Positions 51,744 to 60,124 of a stretch of 64,000 nucleotides of DNA are shown here, piece by piece. Numbering within the stretch: position 1 is the stretch's first letter; each line of letters begins with the position of its first letter. This DNA comes from Pectobacterium sp. PL152 (GTDB taxonomy: Bacteria; Pseudomonadota; Gammaproteobacteria; Enterobacterales; Enterobacteriaceae). The notes under the pieces were generated by a model. That model made no database searches, had not been told where the DNA came from, and was given only the letters and a program-made list of their open reading frames with translations. The DNA is taken from NCBI GenBank assembly GCA_021907015.1, contig CP091064.1, positions 1,426,001-1,490,000 on the forward strand. Direction: 5' to 3'. The translations under genes and the position numbers were made by a program.

Positions 51744-52511
51744 TTACACCAACTTCCCCTGAAAAATCGGCACAGAATCAAACAAATAGCCGTCAAACTC
51801 CGGGGCATCGGCGTCAGAGATTTCCATCAGCGTATTTTTGACATTTTCGAGGTGCTGCCACATAGCCTGATAAGAACCGGACACATCGCGACGCCGCAGC
51901 GCCGCCAGAATAGCCTGATGATCCGCCAGCCATTTCAGGCGATAGCCCTGCGTCCCGACGTGGGTATAAAGCTGCTGCCAGAGCGCGTTATCATCACGGC
52001 ACGCCCAGATATTGCTGACCGTTTCCAGCAGCATCTGATTTTGTGTCGCACCGGCAATTTGCAGGTGGAACAGGCGATCAAAATCGCCACGGTAATCTTT
52101 TCCGGCAATCGCGGCCTGCTCTTGCTCCAGCGTCTTGCGCAGGTTTTCGATATCCGCCCGCGTTGCCATACGTGCCGCAAACGCCGCAATGTTGCTTTCC
52201 AGCAGTTGGCGTGCCTGTAGCATTTCAAACGCGCCGATATGGTTTTTAGCGCCGTCAGCCGTGTCGTCTTCATCAGGAATGCGCAGGACATACACCCCGG
52301 ATCCCTGACGAATATCGACCGTGCCTTCCAGCTCAAGCATCAGCAGCGCTTCGCGCACTATCGTCCGGCTAACGCCATAGGTTTCCGCAATATTTCGTTC
52401 AGGAGGAAGGCGCGATCCAACGGGGTAATCCCCTGACTGAATCTTCTGACGCAAATCACAGCCGATTTCCTGATATTGCTTCTTCTCTTGCAGAACCACA
52501 TCCTTCGCCAC
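51744..52511 (-). CDS. GntR/FadR-subfamily regulator (UxuR/ExuR-like)
   Basis: A 255-residue repressor. N-terminal winged helix (QKIQSGDYPVGSRLPPERNI, TYGVSRTIVREALLMLELEG) and an all-helical FCD ligand domain (ARQLLESNIAAFAARMATRA, FDRLFHLQIAGATQ, with a metal/ligand-type histidine). The C-terminus FDGYLFDSVPIF resembles UxuR, but the gene sits downstream of a beta-glucoside PTS, so the effector is likely a sugar phosphate of that pathway. The inverted TTTGGCATACCAAA sites upstream of the PTS genes suit a UxuR-like protein (TTGGTATACCAA type). Intact. Confidence 0.85.
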   Translation of the reverse strand: MAKDVVLQEKKQYQEIGCDLRQKIQSGDYPVGSRLPPERNIAETYGVSRTIVREALLMLELEGTVDIRQGSGVYVLRIPDEDDTADGAKNHIGAFEMLQARQLLESNIAAFAARMATRADIENLRKTLEQEQAAIAGKDYRGDFDRLFHLQIAGATQNQMLLETVSNIWACRDDNALWQQLYTHVGTQGYRLKWLADHQAILAALRRRDVSGSYQAMWQHLENVKNTLMEISDADAPEFDGYLFDSVPIFQGKLV

Positions 52512-52606
52512 GCTTTCACCCTACCTGCACTGTCGCCCTGAGTGTGGACCGGACGTCAGGCCCACACCGAATGTACCCAGCCGCGTACTGACGCCGCGGT
52601 GGGGCA

Positions 52607-52924
52607 TTAGTCTACCAAACTCAGCGCCTGATCCAGTACTTTTGCGCCATTTAATGTGCCGTAGGCGACAGGGTCGATCACCGCGATAGGAATCTGGTAG
52701 CTGTCCGTCAGCTTTTTATTTTCGTTGAGCTTGAAGCGCACCTGCGGCCCCAGCAAAACGGCAATAATATCGCTGCTGAACTCCTGCAATTCATCCCGCA
52801 GATTTTGTTCGGGGATGGCGTAGATTTTCAGTTCCATCCCCCGGGTTTCCGCTTCTTTCTCCATCTTGGTGACCACCAGTGAGGTCGACATGCCTGCCGA
52901 GCAAGCCAGTACGATTCTTTTCAT
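52607..52924 (-). CDS. PTS lactose/cellobiose-type EIIB component
   Basis: A 105-residue cytoplasmic phosphocarrier. The phosphocysteine loop is at the N-terminus (VLACSAGMSTSLVV, cysteine 8), typical of CelA/ChbB. It receives phosphate from the EIIA at 56004 and passes it to sugar in the EIIC at 54415. The gene lies between the 6-phospho-beta-glucosidase and the GntR gene, in the same direction. Intact. Confidence 0.93.
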   Translation of the reverse strand: MKRIVLACSAGMSTSLVVTKMEKEAETRGMELKIYAIPEQNLRDELQEFSSDIIAVLLGPQVRFKLNENKKLTDSYQIPIAVIDPVAYGTLNGAKVLDQALSLVD

Positions 52925-52953
52925 ATTCCGTTCCTCATTTTGGTTATCTGCGC

Positions 52954-54390
52954 CTACTTCTCTTCATCATCCAGCGTTAATTCAAGCCGACGCGTGTCGT
53001 GTAGCTGGCGAAACCAGGCGGCAGACTTTTTCGGCCGCCGCTCCCGATCCTGTTCCAGATCGATTTCGATTAATCCGTAGCGATTTTTAAACGCGTTCAT
53101 CGGCGAGACGTTGTCGGTAAAGGCCCACAGCATGTAGCCGCGGCAGTTTGCGCCCTCTTCCTTCGCCTTCAGCGTCCAGTAAAGGTGCTCAGCGATAAAG
53201 GCGATGCGGTAATCGTCCTGAATCACCCCCTTGTCGTCTTTAAAGCGCGCTTCGTTCTCAATACCGATGCCGTTTTCCGCCACAAACCACGGCGCGTTGC
53301 CGTAGTCACGCTCCATGCGTTTCGCCATGTCGTAAATGATTTTGGGATTGATCTCCCAGCCGCGCGAGGTATTCATACGACGCCCCGGCAGCTCAAAATG
53401 CTCGTAGTAATAGGCCGGATGGAACGGCGTCTCCTTGTTCCACTCACGGCTGGGCGCTTTGACCCGATGCGGGTAATACAGGTTGATTCCTACTTCATCG
53501 ACCGTGTTATCCCGAATGATCGCCAGCTCTTCTTCCGTGTAATCCCACTTCACCTGATGCTGTGCCAGCAGCGCCACCAGCTCCGCCGGATATTCGCCTT
53601 TTAATGCCGGATCGAGAAAAACCCGGTTATAGAACAGATCGTAAAGGTGCGCGGCTTTCACATCGTGCGCGGCACGGGATCGTGGATACGTTACTTCAGG
53701 ATTGAGGATCACGCCGATCGAACCGCCATCCCGGTGATAGCCTTTCTGCCGAAAGCGCTGCACCACTTTCGCCGTCGCCAGATTCTTATGGTGATTCCAC
53801 TGCATCCAGGTGTGCGTGTTCTGCTCATAAGGGTAGCGTAGCGCGTCCAGATAAACGCGCGTCTGCACCACAATCGGCTCATTGAAGGTAAACCAGCGCT
53901 TCACTTTTCCGGCATAACGGGCAAAAACCGCCTCGGCGTATAGCACAAACCACTCCACCACCTGCTTGGATGACCAGCCCTGATACTTCTCCAGCAAACA
54001 GGCGGGCAGTTCATAATGTTCAAGGCAGATCATCGGTTCGATCCCCTGCCGGTGCATCTCATCCAGCAGGTTATCGATATAGGCCGCGTATTCCTCATCC
54101 ACCACGCCTTTCTCATAGTCCAGCATAAAGCGTGACCAGTTGATCGACGTACGATAGTGCGTCAGCCCAGCCAGTTTCATCAGCGCCACGTCTTCCCGAT
54201 AGCGATTAAAGAAATCCGTCGCTTTTGCCGGGCCGTAGCCGTTATGCCAGACCTGACGATCCTGCTGGTACCAGAGATCCAGATAGGAATCCTGCCCCGC
54301 TTTCTTGCCGCTCCACCCTTCCGTTTGCCATGCCGATGCCGCCGCGCCCAGAATAAAATCAGGTGGAATAGTCAGTGCAACCTTACTCAT
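52954..54390 (-). CDS. 6-phospho-beta-glucosidase (GH1)
   Basis: A 478-residue cytoplasmic glycosidase of family GH1 that splits the phosphorylated disaccharide delivered by the PTS. N-terminal GH1 signature (FILGAAASAWQTEG), catalytic acid/base in WFTFNEPIVVQ, nucleophile in WFVAENGIGIENE, end region GYMLWAFTDNVSPMNAF. The PTS type suggests cellobiose, lichenan oligosaccharides or a plant aryl-beta-glucoside. Intact; 24 bases after the EIIC gene. Confidence 0.93.
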   Translation of the reverse strand: MSKVALTIPPDFILGAAASAWQTEGWSGKKAGQDSYLDLWYQQDRQVWHNGYGPAKATDFFNRYREDVALMKLAGLTHYRTSINWSRFMLDYEKGVVDEEYAAYIDNLLDEMHRQGIEPMICLEHYELPACLLEKYQGWSSKQVVEWFVLYAEAVFARYAGKVKRWFTFNEPIVVQTRVYLDALRYPYEQNTHTWMQWNHHKNLATAKVVQRFRQKGYHRDGGSIGVILNPEVTYPRSRAAHDVKAAHLYDLFYNRVFLDPALKGEYPAELVALLAQHQVKWDYTEEELAIIRDNTVDEVGINLYYPHRVKAPSREWNKETPFHPAYYYEHFELPGRRMNTSRGWEINPKIIYDMAKRMERDYGNAPWFVAENGIGIENEARFKDDKGVIQDDYRIAFIAEHLYWTLKAKEEGANCRGYMLWAFTDNVSPMNAFKNRYGLIEIDLEQDRERRPKKSAAWFRQLHDTRRLELTLDDEEK

Positions 54391-54414
54391 GCGTTACCTC
54401 TCTTCTCGCCCCTT

Positions 54415-55752
54415 TCAGGCTTTTTCCGCTGCGACCTGTTTTTCCGCTTCCAACTGCGCCAACTCGGCACGACGGGACGCGACTTTGACAAACGGCAGAT
54501 AGATCAGCGTTGCCACCATGATGCACACGATCTGTGTAGCGACCGCCCCCATCGAACCCGCCGTCGACAGCCAGGCGTTAATGATCGGCGGCGTTGTCCA
54601 CGGCACCATCACCACCGCTTTACCCGCGAACCCCATACTGGTGGCGAAATAACCAATCGTGCCCGTCACTAACGGTGTGATAATGAAGGGAATAGCCAGA
54701 ATCGGGTTGAGCATAATCGGCATACCAAAAATCACCGGTTCATTAATATTGAACACGCTGGGGCCGAAAGAAATTTTGGCGATCTCTTTCATCTCTTTGC
54801 GTTTAGACGCGATCATCACCGCCAGCAGCAGGCCAATCGTCAGGCCGGAACCACCGATACTCATATACACATCCCAAAACGGCATGGTGATAATGTTCGG
54901 TATCTCCTGCCCTTGTTCGAACGCGGTCATGTTGACAGCAATCGCCCCCAGCAGTAGCGGTTCACGAATCGGTTTAATCATCTGGTTACCGTGGATGCCG
55001 ATCACCCAGAACAGCTGTGCGACAAACATCAGCACCAGTAAACCGGGCAGGCTTTGCACCACAGATTCCAGCGGCTGCTGCACGACTTTATAAACGGCGT
55101 CATACAGATACATGCCCGTCACGCGCTGAAACACAAATCCAAAGGTGGCGATAGCGACAACCGTGATGATGGAAGGAAACAGCGCAGAAAAAGAGGCCGC
55201 AACGTTGGGCGGCACGCTGTCCGGCATTTTAATCTGCAGCCGATCGACATTTTGCAGCTTGGTATACATCTCGACAGACAGGATGGCGATAAACATCCCC
55301 AGAAACAGGCTCTTCGTATCGGAGAACTGTTTCGCCAGCACGTCTTTCACCACCATCATCTGCCCGTTGACGGCCATTTCGATCGTGGTTGGCGTCACGG
55401 CAATAAAGCAGATCACCGCCAGCAGGCCGGGAAACAGCCCGCGTGAACCGTTAATCTTCCCAAGCTCGATACCAATCAGGAAGACGGCACCGATAGTCAG
55501 AAAGCTGAGCGTGGCGTAGTTAATGCCGCTCATAATCGGTTTAAGTTCAGCCAGAAACGAGAACATGGAAAAACTGGCCAGACCATTTTTCGGATCCATC
55601 ACCATGTTGGAAATCAGAACGGAAAACGCCCCGACGATAATGACGGGCATCAGCGTAATAAAGGATGCCTTAATCGCCATAATATAACGCAGACTGTTAA
55701 ATTTATTGGCAAAGGAGCCCAATGAATCAATCAGTTGGTCCTTAAATGACAT
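54415..55752 (-). CDS. PTS lactose/cellobiose-type EIIC permease
   Basis: A 445-residue inner-membrane sugar permease of the Lac family. Helical segments include MAIKASFITLMPVIIVGAFS, FLTIGAVFLIGIELG, LPGLLVLMFVAQLFWVIGIHG and IGGSGLTIGLLLAVMIA. The conserved FNINEPVIFGMPIMLNP contains the essential NEP motif. First gene of the minus-strand unit EIIC-bgl-EIIB-gntR-GNAT. It diverges from the EIIA across a 250-base control region. Intact. Confidence 0.93.
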   Translation of the reverse strand: MSFKDQLIDSLGSFANKFNSLRYIMAIKASFITLMPVIIVGAFSVLISNMVMDPKNGLASFSMFSFLAELKPIMSGINYATLSFLTIGAVFLIGIELGKINGSRGLFPGLLAVICFIAVTPTTIEMAVNGQMMVVKDVLAKQFSDTKSLFLGMFIAILSVEMYTKLQNVDRLQIKMPDSVPPNVAASFSALFPSIITVVAIATFGFVFQRVTGMYLYDAVYKVVQQPLESVVQSLPGLLVLMFVAQLFWVIGIHGNQMIKPIREPLLLGAIAVNMTAFEQGQEIPNIITMPFWDVYMSIGGSGLTIGLLLAVMIASKRKEMKEIAKISFGPSVFNINEPVIFGMPIMLNPILAIPFIITPLVTGTIGYFATSMGFAGKAVVMVPWTTPPIINAWLSTAGSMGAVATQIVCIMVATLIYLPFVKVASRRAELAQLEAEKQVAAEKA

Positions 55753-55846
55753 AACACCACCTCTTTCATCATCATATTGTTATATCGCGTGTAACACGCG
55801 GGATGGCCGTTACGCGCAGGGTAAATGCAGGTACCGCGCTTTCGCG

Positions 55847-55860
55847 TTTGGCATACCAAA
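55847..55860. promoter_or_regulatory. Operator copy 1 in PTS control region
   Basis: TTTGGCATACCAAA is an inverted repeat with 5-bp arms, about 87 bases before the EIIC start. It resembles UxuR/ExuR-class GntR sites and is repeated at 55942. Confidence 0.65.
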
Positions 55861-55908
55861 AATCAACCATAATGAATTATTTTTCTGTGACACGATTCTC
55901 ACAAGACG

Positions 55909-55926
55909 ATATTGGAATTCCAATAT
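55909..55926. promoter_or_regulatory. 18-bp perfect palindrome in PTS control region
   Basis: ATATTGGAATTCCAATAT is self-complementary over all 18 bases. It stands midway between the two TTTGGCATACC operators. A second factor, such as the LacI-type protein at 56752, or a dimeric activator could bind it. A TGTGA...TCACA pair to its left (55887-55904) is spaced two bases too wide for CRP. Confidence 0.6.
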
Positions 55927-55941
55927 GATGAAAATGTGATT

Positions 55942-55955
55942 TTTGGCATACCATA
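55942..55955. promoter_or_regulatory. Operator copy 2 in PTS control region
   Basis: TTTGGCATACCATA repeats copy 1 with one mismatch in the right arm, 95 bases away (about nine helical turns) and 49 bases before the EIIA start. Paired sites could support looping across both promoters. Confidence 0.62.
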
Positions 55956-56003
55956 AATGGTCAGTGGACGTAGAGCCGATTCCTGACAGAGAGAAGGAAA
56001 TTG

Positions 56004-56351
56004 ATGATGAAAGACACAGAGAACCTCCCTGCATTCGATATGGAACAAACCGTGATGGAGCTGCTGATCAACGCGGGCGAAGCCCGTTCAAACGCCATGA
56101 TGGCGATTCAGGCTGCGCGTCAACGGGAATGGCAACAGGCTGACGACCTGCTCGCCGCGTCGCTCGAAGCGGCTCGTGAGGCTCACCGTGTTCAAACACG
56201 GCTGATCGGCCTGGACGAAGGGGAAGGCAAAGTGCCCGTCAATCTGATCATGGTGCATGCGCAGGATCATTTGATGACCGCGATGCTATGCCGGGATCTG
56301 GCGGAAGAAATCGTCTTATTACGCCGCGAAATGGCGACATCACAAAACTGA
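56004..56351 (+). CDS. PTS lactose/cellobiose-type EIIA component
   Basis: A 115-residue trimeric helical phosphocarrier (ChbA/LacF type). VMELLINAGEARSNAMMAIQ at the start; phospho-histidine in NLIMVHAQDHLMTAML (histidine 85 from ATG 56004). It takes phosphate from HPr. AAGGA lies five bases before ATG 56004; a TTG one codon earlier and another ATG at 56007 are in frame. It is split from the other PTS genes by the divergent control region and followed by an ERIC. Intact. Confidence 0.93.
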   Translation: MMKDTENLPAFDMEQTVMELLINAGEARSNAMMAIQAARQREWQQADDLLAASLEAAREAHRVQTRLIGLDEGEGKVPVNLIMVHAQDHLMTAMLCRDLAEEIVLLRREMATSQN

Positions 56352-56417
56352 CAAAAATCTGATTGAGAAACGAGCACCGGACGTTAAATCCAACAATATG
56401 CCTGTGGTAATATGTTA

Positions 56418-56687
56418 CATACTCTAAATAATTCGAGTTTCAGGACAAAACGTTCACGTTTTGAACAACGCAAAGCGTTGGCCCGCTAGGGCGGGGTTCA
56501 TTATGAGCCTCGTAACGCGGCAAGAGAAGGAATCCCGATGAGCTTACTCAGGTAAGTGATTCGGGTGACAAATCTGCCGGGAGCAGATTTGAACGCTGCT
56601 TGCAGCGGCCCTTCAGGGCGAGGCCCACGACGGGCCGAGTATTTGAACGCAGCCAACGCACATGCAACTTGAAGTATGACGAGTATA
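56418..56687. repeat. Enlarged ERIC element (270 bp) with two internal insertions
   Basis: It has standard ERIC ends (CATACTCTAAATAATTCGAG; CTTGAAGTATGACGAGTATA) and the 39-base core identical to the copy at 7601. It is 143 bases longer, with extra DNA at 56440-56516 (net +69) and 56570-56647 (net +74). Each insert has its own hairpins, such as AACGC-AAA-GCGTT and the perfect AAATCTGC-CGGGA-GCAGATTT. It fills most of the EIIA/LacI gap; nothing else is seen in that gap. Confidence 0.87.
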
Positions 56688-56751
56688 GGGTGTTCGTAAC
56701 AGGGATGGACAGGCGCTTCAGCCCGTCATCATACTCAATTAAGGTGCAGCC

Positions 56752-57774
56752 ATGAAAACCATGCTGGAAGTGGCGAAACGTGCAGGGGTGTCTAAAGCGA
56801 CCGTTTCCCGCGTGCTAAACGGCACCGGTCAGGTCAAGCAGGCAACACGGGATGCGGTATTTCAGGCAATGGACGAGCTTGGCTACCGCCCTAACTTTCT
56901 GGCTCGCTCTCTGGCTCGCCGTACGTCAAACAGCATTGGCCTCGTTATCTCTAATTTTGACGGGCCTTACTTCGGCCGTCTGCTACGCCGCGCGACGGAT
57001 ATCGCGGAAAGCAATGGTAAACACCTCATCGTGACCGACGGGCACGATACCCCGGAAGATGAACATCGCGCGGTACAACTTCTGTCTGACAGACAGTGTG
57101 ACGCCATTATTCTCTATACCCGCTATATGTCCGAAGCGGATCTCATGACGCTGCTGAATACGCTGACCATTCCGATGATCGTGATGAATCGCGATCTGCC
57201 GCAGGCGCGAGAGCGCTGCATTTTCTTCCGCCAGCAGTTGGCCGCGTTTGAGGTGGTGAATTACCTGATCGAACAAGGTCACCGCGAGATCGCCTGCATC
57301 ACCGCACCGATGCAAACGCCGACGGCACGGGCGCGGCTCGCGGGCTATCAGCAAGCCTTAGTCGACCACCACATAGAGGTTGACCCGCGTCGGGTGGCAC
57401 ACGGAACCAGCATGGTCGCCAGCGGCTATCAGGCTGCCAAGCAATTGCTGAATAACGGCATCAGTTTTAGCGCGCTGTTTGTCAGCAACGATCACATGGC
57501 GATTGGCGCGATGAAAGCGCTGTACGAGGCGGGGAAAAAGTTACCGCAGGATGTCTCCGTCTTCGGCTTTGACGATGAGCCCTGCGCCACCTACCTGCAC
57601 CCTTCACTTTCCACCGTCTATATGCCGATTGAAGAGATGGCCGCGACGGCGATTACGCAGGTGCTGGATCTGATTGCAGGCAAAGACGTCAAACCGCTAC
57701 AGCCCTTCACCGGTGAACTTAAGCTGCGCGAATCGGTACAAAAAGGGCCGTACTATTCCCGCAGCGATCGCTGA
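56752..57774 (+). CDS. LacI-family regulator (AscG-like)
   Basis: A 340-residue repressor: N-terminal helix-turn-helix and hinge (MLEVAKRAGVSKATVSRVLN, RPNFLARSLARRTSNSIGLV), then a periplasmic-binding-protein-like sugar domain (FSALFVSNDHMAIGAMKALY, VSVFGFDDEPCATYLHPSLS). It resembles regulators of beta-glucoside utilisation such as AscG, and its place beside the PTS locus supports that, though an ERIC separates it from the EIIA gene. The 3' end overlaps the convergent MFS remnant. Intact. Confidence 0.9.
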   Translation: MKTMLEVAKRAGVSKATVSRVLNGTGQVKQATRDAVFQAMDELGYRPNFLARSLARRTSNSIGLVISNFDGPYFGRLLRRATDIAESNGKHLIVTDGHDTPEDEHRAVQLLSDRQCDAIILYTRYMSEADLMTLLNTLTIPMIVMNRDLPQARERCIFFRQQLAAFEVVNYLIEQGHREIACITAPMQTPTARARLAGYQQALVDHHIEVDPRRVAHGTSMVASGYQAAKQLLNNGISFSALFVSNDHMAIGAMKALYEAGKKLPQDVSVFGFDDEPCATYLHPSLSTVYMPIEEMAATAITQVLDLIAGKDVKPLQPFTGELKLRESVQKGPYYSRSDR

Positions 57775-58151
57775 TCCCGCAATTCCCGCTGATATCGACC
57801 AGCTCACCGAGCAGGTCTGACAGCCTGCGTCGCAACCGATAATATCAGCGGGAAAAATGGCAACCGCAATCGTCACCGCAAACGAGCCGGTGAGCAGAAT
57901 ACGTTTTGGCGAGACCCTTTTGGAACAGTAGGTAACGATGAAGCCTGTCGCAAACATGCCAATCGCGTAGAGGCTAAAGTGCCAGCCAATCACGATTCGG
58001 GACAGCTGTAATTCATCACGCAGGAAAGGGGTGATAGAGCCCGGTACGGCCTGATGAAAGCCGCACACCACCGACAACAGATATAAATAGAACGTGTAAT
58101 CGTCGCGCTTGAATTGGGGTTTAACCAGACTCTGTTCCGTTATCTCTTCAT
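57697..58151 (-). pseudogene. MFS transporter, 3'-truncated remnant
   Basis: Only the first third of a major facilitator is present. With one T added at 58147-58148 translation begins at ATG 58151 (MKEITEQSLVKPQFKRDDYT), followed by helices YLYLLSVVCGFHQAVPGSIT and GWHFSLYAIGMFATGFIVTY, the loop CSKRVSPKRILLTGSFAV and a third helix. After about 100 residues family similarity fades (DIIGCDAGCQTCSVSW). The frame then runs into the end of the LacI gene. About 300 residues of a normal transporter are absent, so this is a genuine truncation in addition to the indel. Last gene of the HAD/unknown/NudK unit. Confidence 0.75.
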
Positions 58152-58172
58152 TTCCTTTATGGGAATCGGGAA

Positions 58173-58778
58173 TTACGGTTTACAAATATTTTTAATAACC
58201 AGGTGCTGAAGCAAAATAATGGTTTTGGCATCAATAATCTGACCGTCATCAATCATTTGCAGCGCATCTTTAATCGGAATTTCCATAACCTTGATATCTT
58301 CGCCTTCTTCAGCAATACCGCCGCCTTCATGAATTCGCATCTCATGCGTAAACGGCGCAATAAAGAAGTGTAGACGCTCGGTCACAGAGCCGGGACTCAT
58401 GAATATTTCGCCAATTTTGGTGACGTCATTGAGCTTATATCCGGTTTCCTCCTCCGCCTCTTTTCTGATGGCCTGTATTGGGTCACGTTCATCCAACAGG
58501 CCTGCACACGCTTCAATAAGCTCATAATGATGGCCAATCAAAAAGGCTGGCAGACGAAACTGGCTGGTGAGAATGACCGTACGCGCATCCGGGTTGTAGA
58601 GCGCAATGGTCGCACCGTGACCACGGTCATAGGCTTCGCGAATCAGGCGCTGTTCCGTGCCGTTTGAACGCGTATACGTGATGTCGTATTTGGTTAGCTT
58701 TCCCCAGTCATTGGCTAATACCCAGCTGTCATTGATAACCGCCGTCGTGGCAGAGGGTGCATAAGTCGTGTTTTTCAT
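58173..58778 (-). CDS. nudK: NudK-like Nudix hydrolase
   Basis: A 201-residue Nudix protein similar to GDP-mannose hydrolase NudK/ADP-ribose pyrophosphatases. The Nudix box runs from GLLDERDPIQAIRKEA into EEETGY, preceded by LIEACA; FMSPGSVTERLHFFIA and the C-terminal AKTIILLQHL fit NudK. It hydrolyses nucleoside-diphosphate sugars or related compounds; the exact substrate is not certain. ATG 58778 overlaps the stop of the upstream unknown gene (ATGA). Intact. Confidence 0.87.
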   Translation of the reverse strand: MKNTTYAPSATTAVINDSWVLANDWGKLTKYDITYTRSNGTEQRLIREAYDRGHGATIALYNPDARTVILTSQFRLPAFLIGHHYELIEACAGLLDERDPIQAIRKEAEEETGYKLNDVTKIGEIFMSPGSVTERLHFFIAPFTHEMRIHEGGGIAEEGEDIKVMEIPIKDALQMIDDGQIIDAKTIILLQHLVIKNICKP

Positions 58779-59198
58779 AGGTGATTACCGTTTGCAATGA
58801 ATTCAAGCTGGGACAACCAGCGGGTTCGGTTTTTTACCGCGTTTTCAGCATCAATAACAAATAGCCGGCTATCCGGTTTTCCGAGAATAATTTTGTTGTA
58901 GCTGGCATAAATCCCTTCCGCTTCTTCTGACCTGAGCCATTCCAGTGCCTGAGTGACCAGCGAAGGGTGGCGGTATCCGCCCCTTGAATCATATCTACCG
59001 GAGGCGCATGCTGCTCCTCAGTCAGCCTTGCCGTCAGCGCTGCCGTCGGCATTCTTTCAATGTGGACGCCACATCAGGCATGTGATGCACGAGAGCACGC
59101 AGATAATCAGCAAGCTCGTAGGGCTCAAAAGAGCTGTAGGCTCTGAGCGTGGCCTTTGAGCCATCGCCCGTTGGGGCATGAATGATAGTGGAGGCCAT
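58775..59198 (-). CDS. Unrecognised 141-residue protein in nudK operon (two indels)
   Basis: I do not recognise this family. Three partial frames join into one protein when one T is added at 59052-59053 and one G at 58965-58967. The start is MASTIIHAPTGDGSKATLRA, the joins read ASTLKEMPTAALTARLTEEQ and GADTATPSLVTQALEWLRSE, and the end is RTRWLSQLEFIANGNHL. The reconstruction is supported by a good AAAGGAA site before ATG 59198, by the 15-base gap from the HAD gene, and by the stop falling in the ATGA start of nudK. No signal peptide or membrane helix; mainly helical; possible nucleotide or sugar-phosphate role by neighbourhood only. Confidence 0.68.
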
Positions 59199-59213
59199 GT
59201 CGGTTCCTTTACC

Positions 59214-59877
59214 TCACACGCTAAGCTTGCTGAGCATGACCGTCAGCTTGTCGTCTTTGAAATCAGGGATCGCGGCTGATGCGCCATACTTCAGCAACGC
59301 CGCTTCATCCAGCGCTCCCGTCATACCGAAGGTAAATACCCCCGCCGCTGCCGCAGACTGAATACCGGGGCCGGAATCCTCAAACGCTAATGCATTTTCA
59401 CGCCCAACGCCCAGCAGTCGCATCGCTTCCGCGTAGGGATAAGGATCGGGTTTACTACGCGGCAGCTCCGCACCGATAAGCAGATGATCGACGGACTCCA
59501 GTAAATGTAGCCCCTTCAACATCATGATGGCGCTTTCACGCGGCGCGTTAGTCACCACGGCGATCCCAATGTTTCTGTCCTGCGCCCACTCGAAGAGTTC
59601 AGTCACGCCCGGCCGGCCTTCCAGCGGCCCCGTAAGCTGCTTCCTGAACAGTGCTTCTTTACGCTCCCCAGTTCATACCGGTGCTCGGGCGGTAAATTGG
59701 GGAAAAGATCGCGCGTGATTTGATCCATCGGCGCACCCATGATTTTTCGTTGTAATAGTCGATCGTGACGGACTGACCAAAATCGGCCAGGAGTTCATTA
59801 AACGCGGCCAGATGCAGCCGGTCTGTGTCGAGCAATGTTCCATCCAGGTCAAACAACAATCCTGCGGTAGTTTTCAT
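59214..59877 (-). CDS. HAD-superfamily sugar phosphatase/phosphomutase-like (two indels)
   Basis: HAD-IA hydrolase of the beta-phosphoglucomutase/phosphatase type, 221 residues after correction. Motif I is in GLLFDLDGTLLDTDRLH (nucleophile aspartate 10), motif II VVTNAPRES, motif III lysine in ELPRSKPDPYPYAEAM, motif IV FEDSGPGIQSAAAAG. Missing bases (+ strand): one T at 59743-59747 (restored: NEKIMGAPMDQITRDLFPNL) and one C at 59666-59669 (restored: ELGERKEALFRKQLTGPLEG). The cap domain lies between motifs I and II. First of four same-direction genes with the unknown protein, NudK and MFS. Confidence 0.85.
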
Positions 59878-59941
59878 TCCAATCTCTCCCAGCTAAGCAA
59901 CGATTTCAGGACGGCATATCGTCCTGTATAACACGGGCGAG

Positions 59942-60113
59942 TCACGGTGAAAAACGGCTAATGGCTTCGGACGTGATCAGGCTGAAATCCGTCATGATGG
60001 CGCCATCTAACGCGTGTTGGCAGTTATCGCGGCACAGCGCCTGACGCTGTGCGAGTTTTGGCACGATGACAGATAACAGAGACTCGGCTTTCTTAATATT
60101 TTTGCTAAAAATG
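59942..60113 (-). other. Possible gene remnant between XRE regulator and HAD gene
   Basis: An open frame of about 57 codons without a start (SKNIKKAESLLSVIVPKLAQ, then CRDNCQHALDGAIMTDFSLI, ending SRFSP) looks protein-like but has no recognisable family. It may be the tail of a deleted gene or an indel-broken small gene. Nothing else is seen in 59878-60158 apart from a hairpin. Confidence 0.3.
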
Positions 60114-60124
60114 TGTCACCGCTT

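Noticed and set aside
52542-52567. GTGTGG/CCACAC inverted repeat between gntR and EIIB
   Set aside because: Short 6-bp arms with a 14-base spacer; not distinguishable from chance.
55887-55904. CRP site in the PTS control region (TGTGA...TCACA)
   Set aside because: The half sites are separated by eight bases instead of six, so it is not a canonical CRP site.
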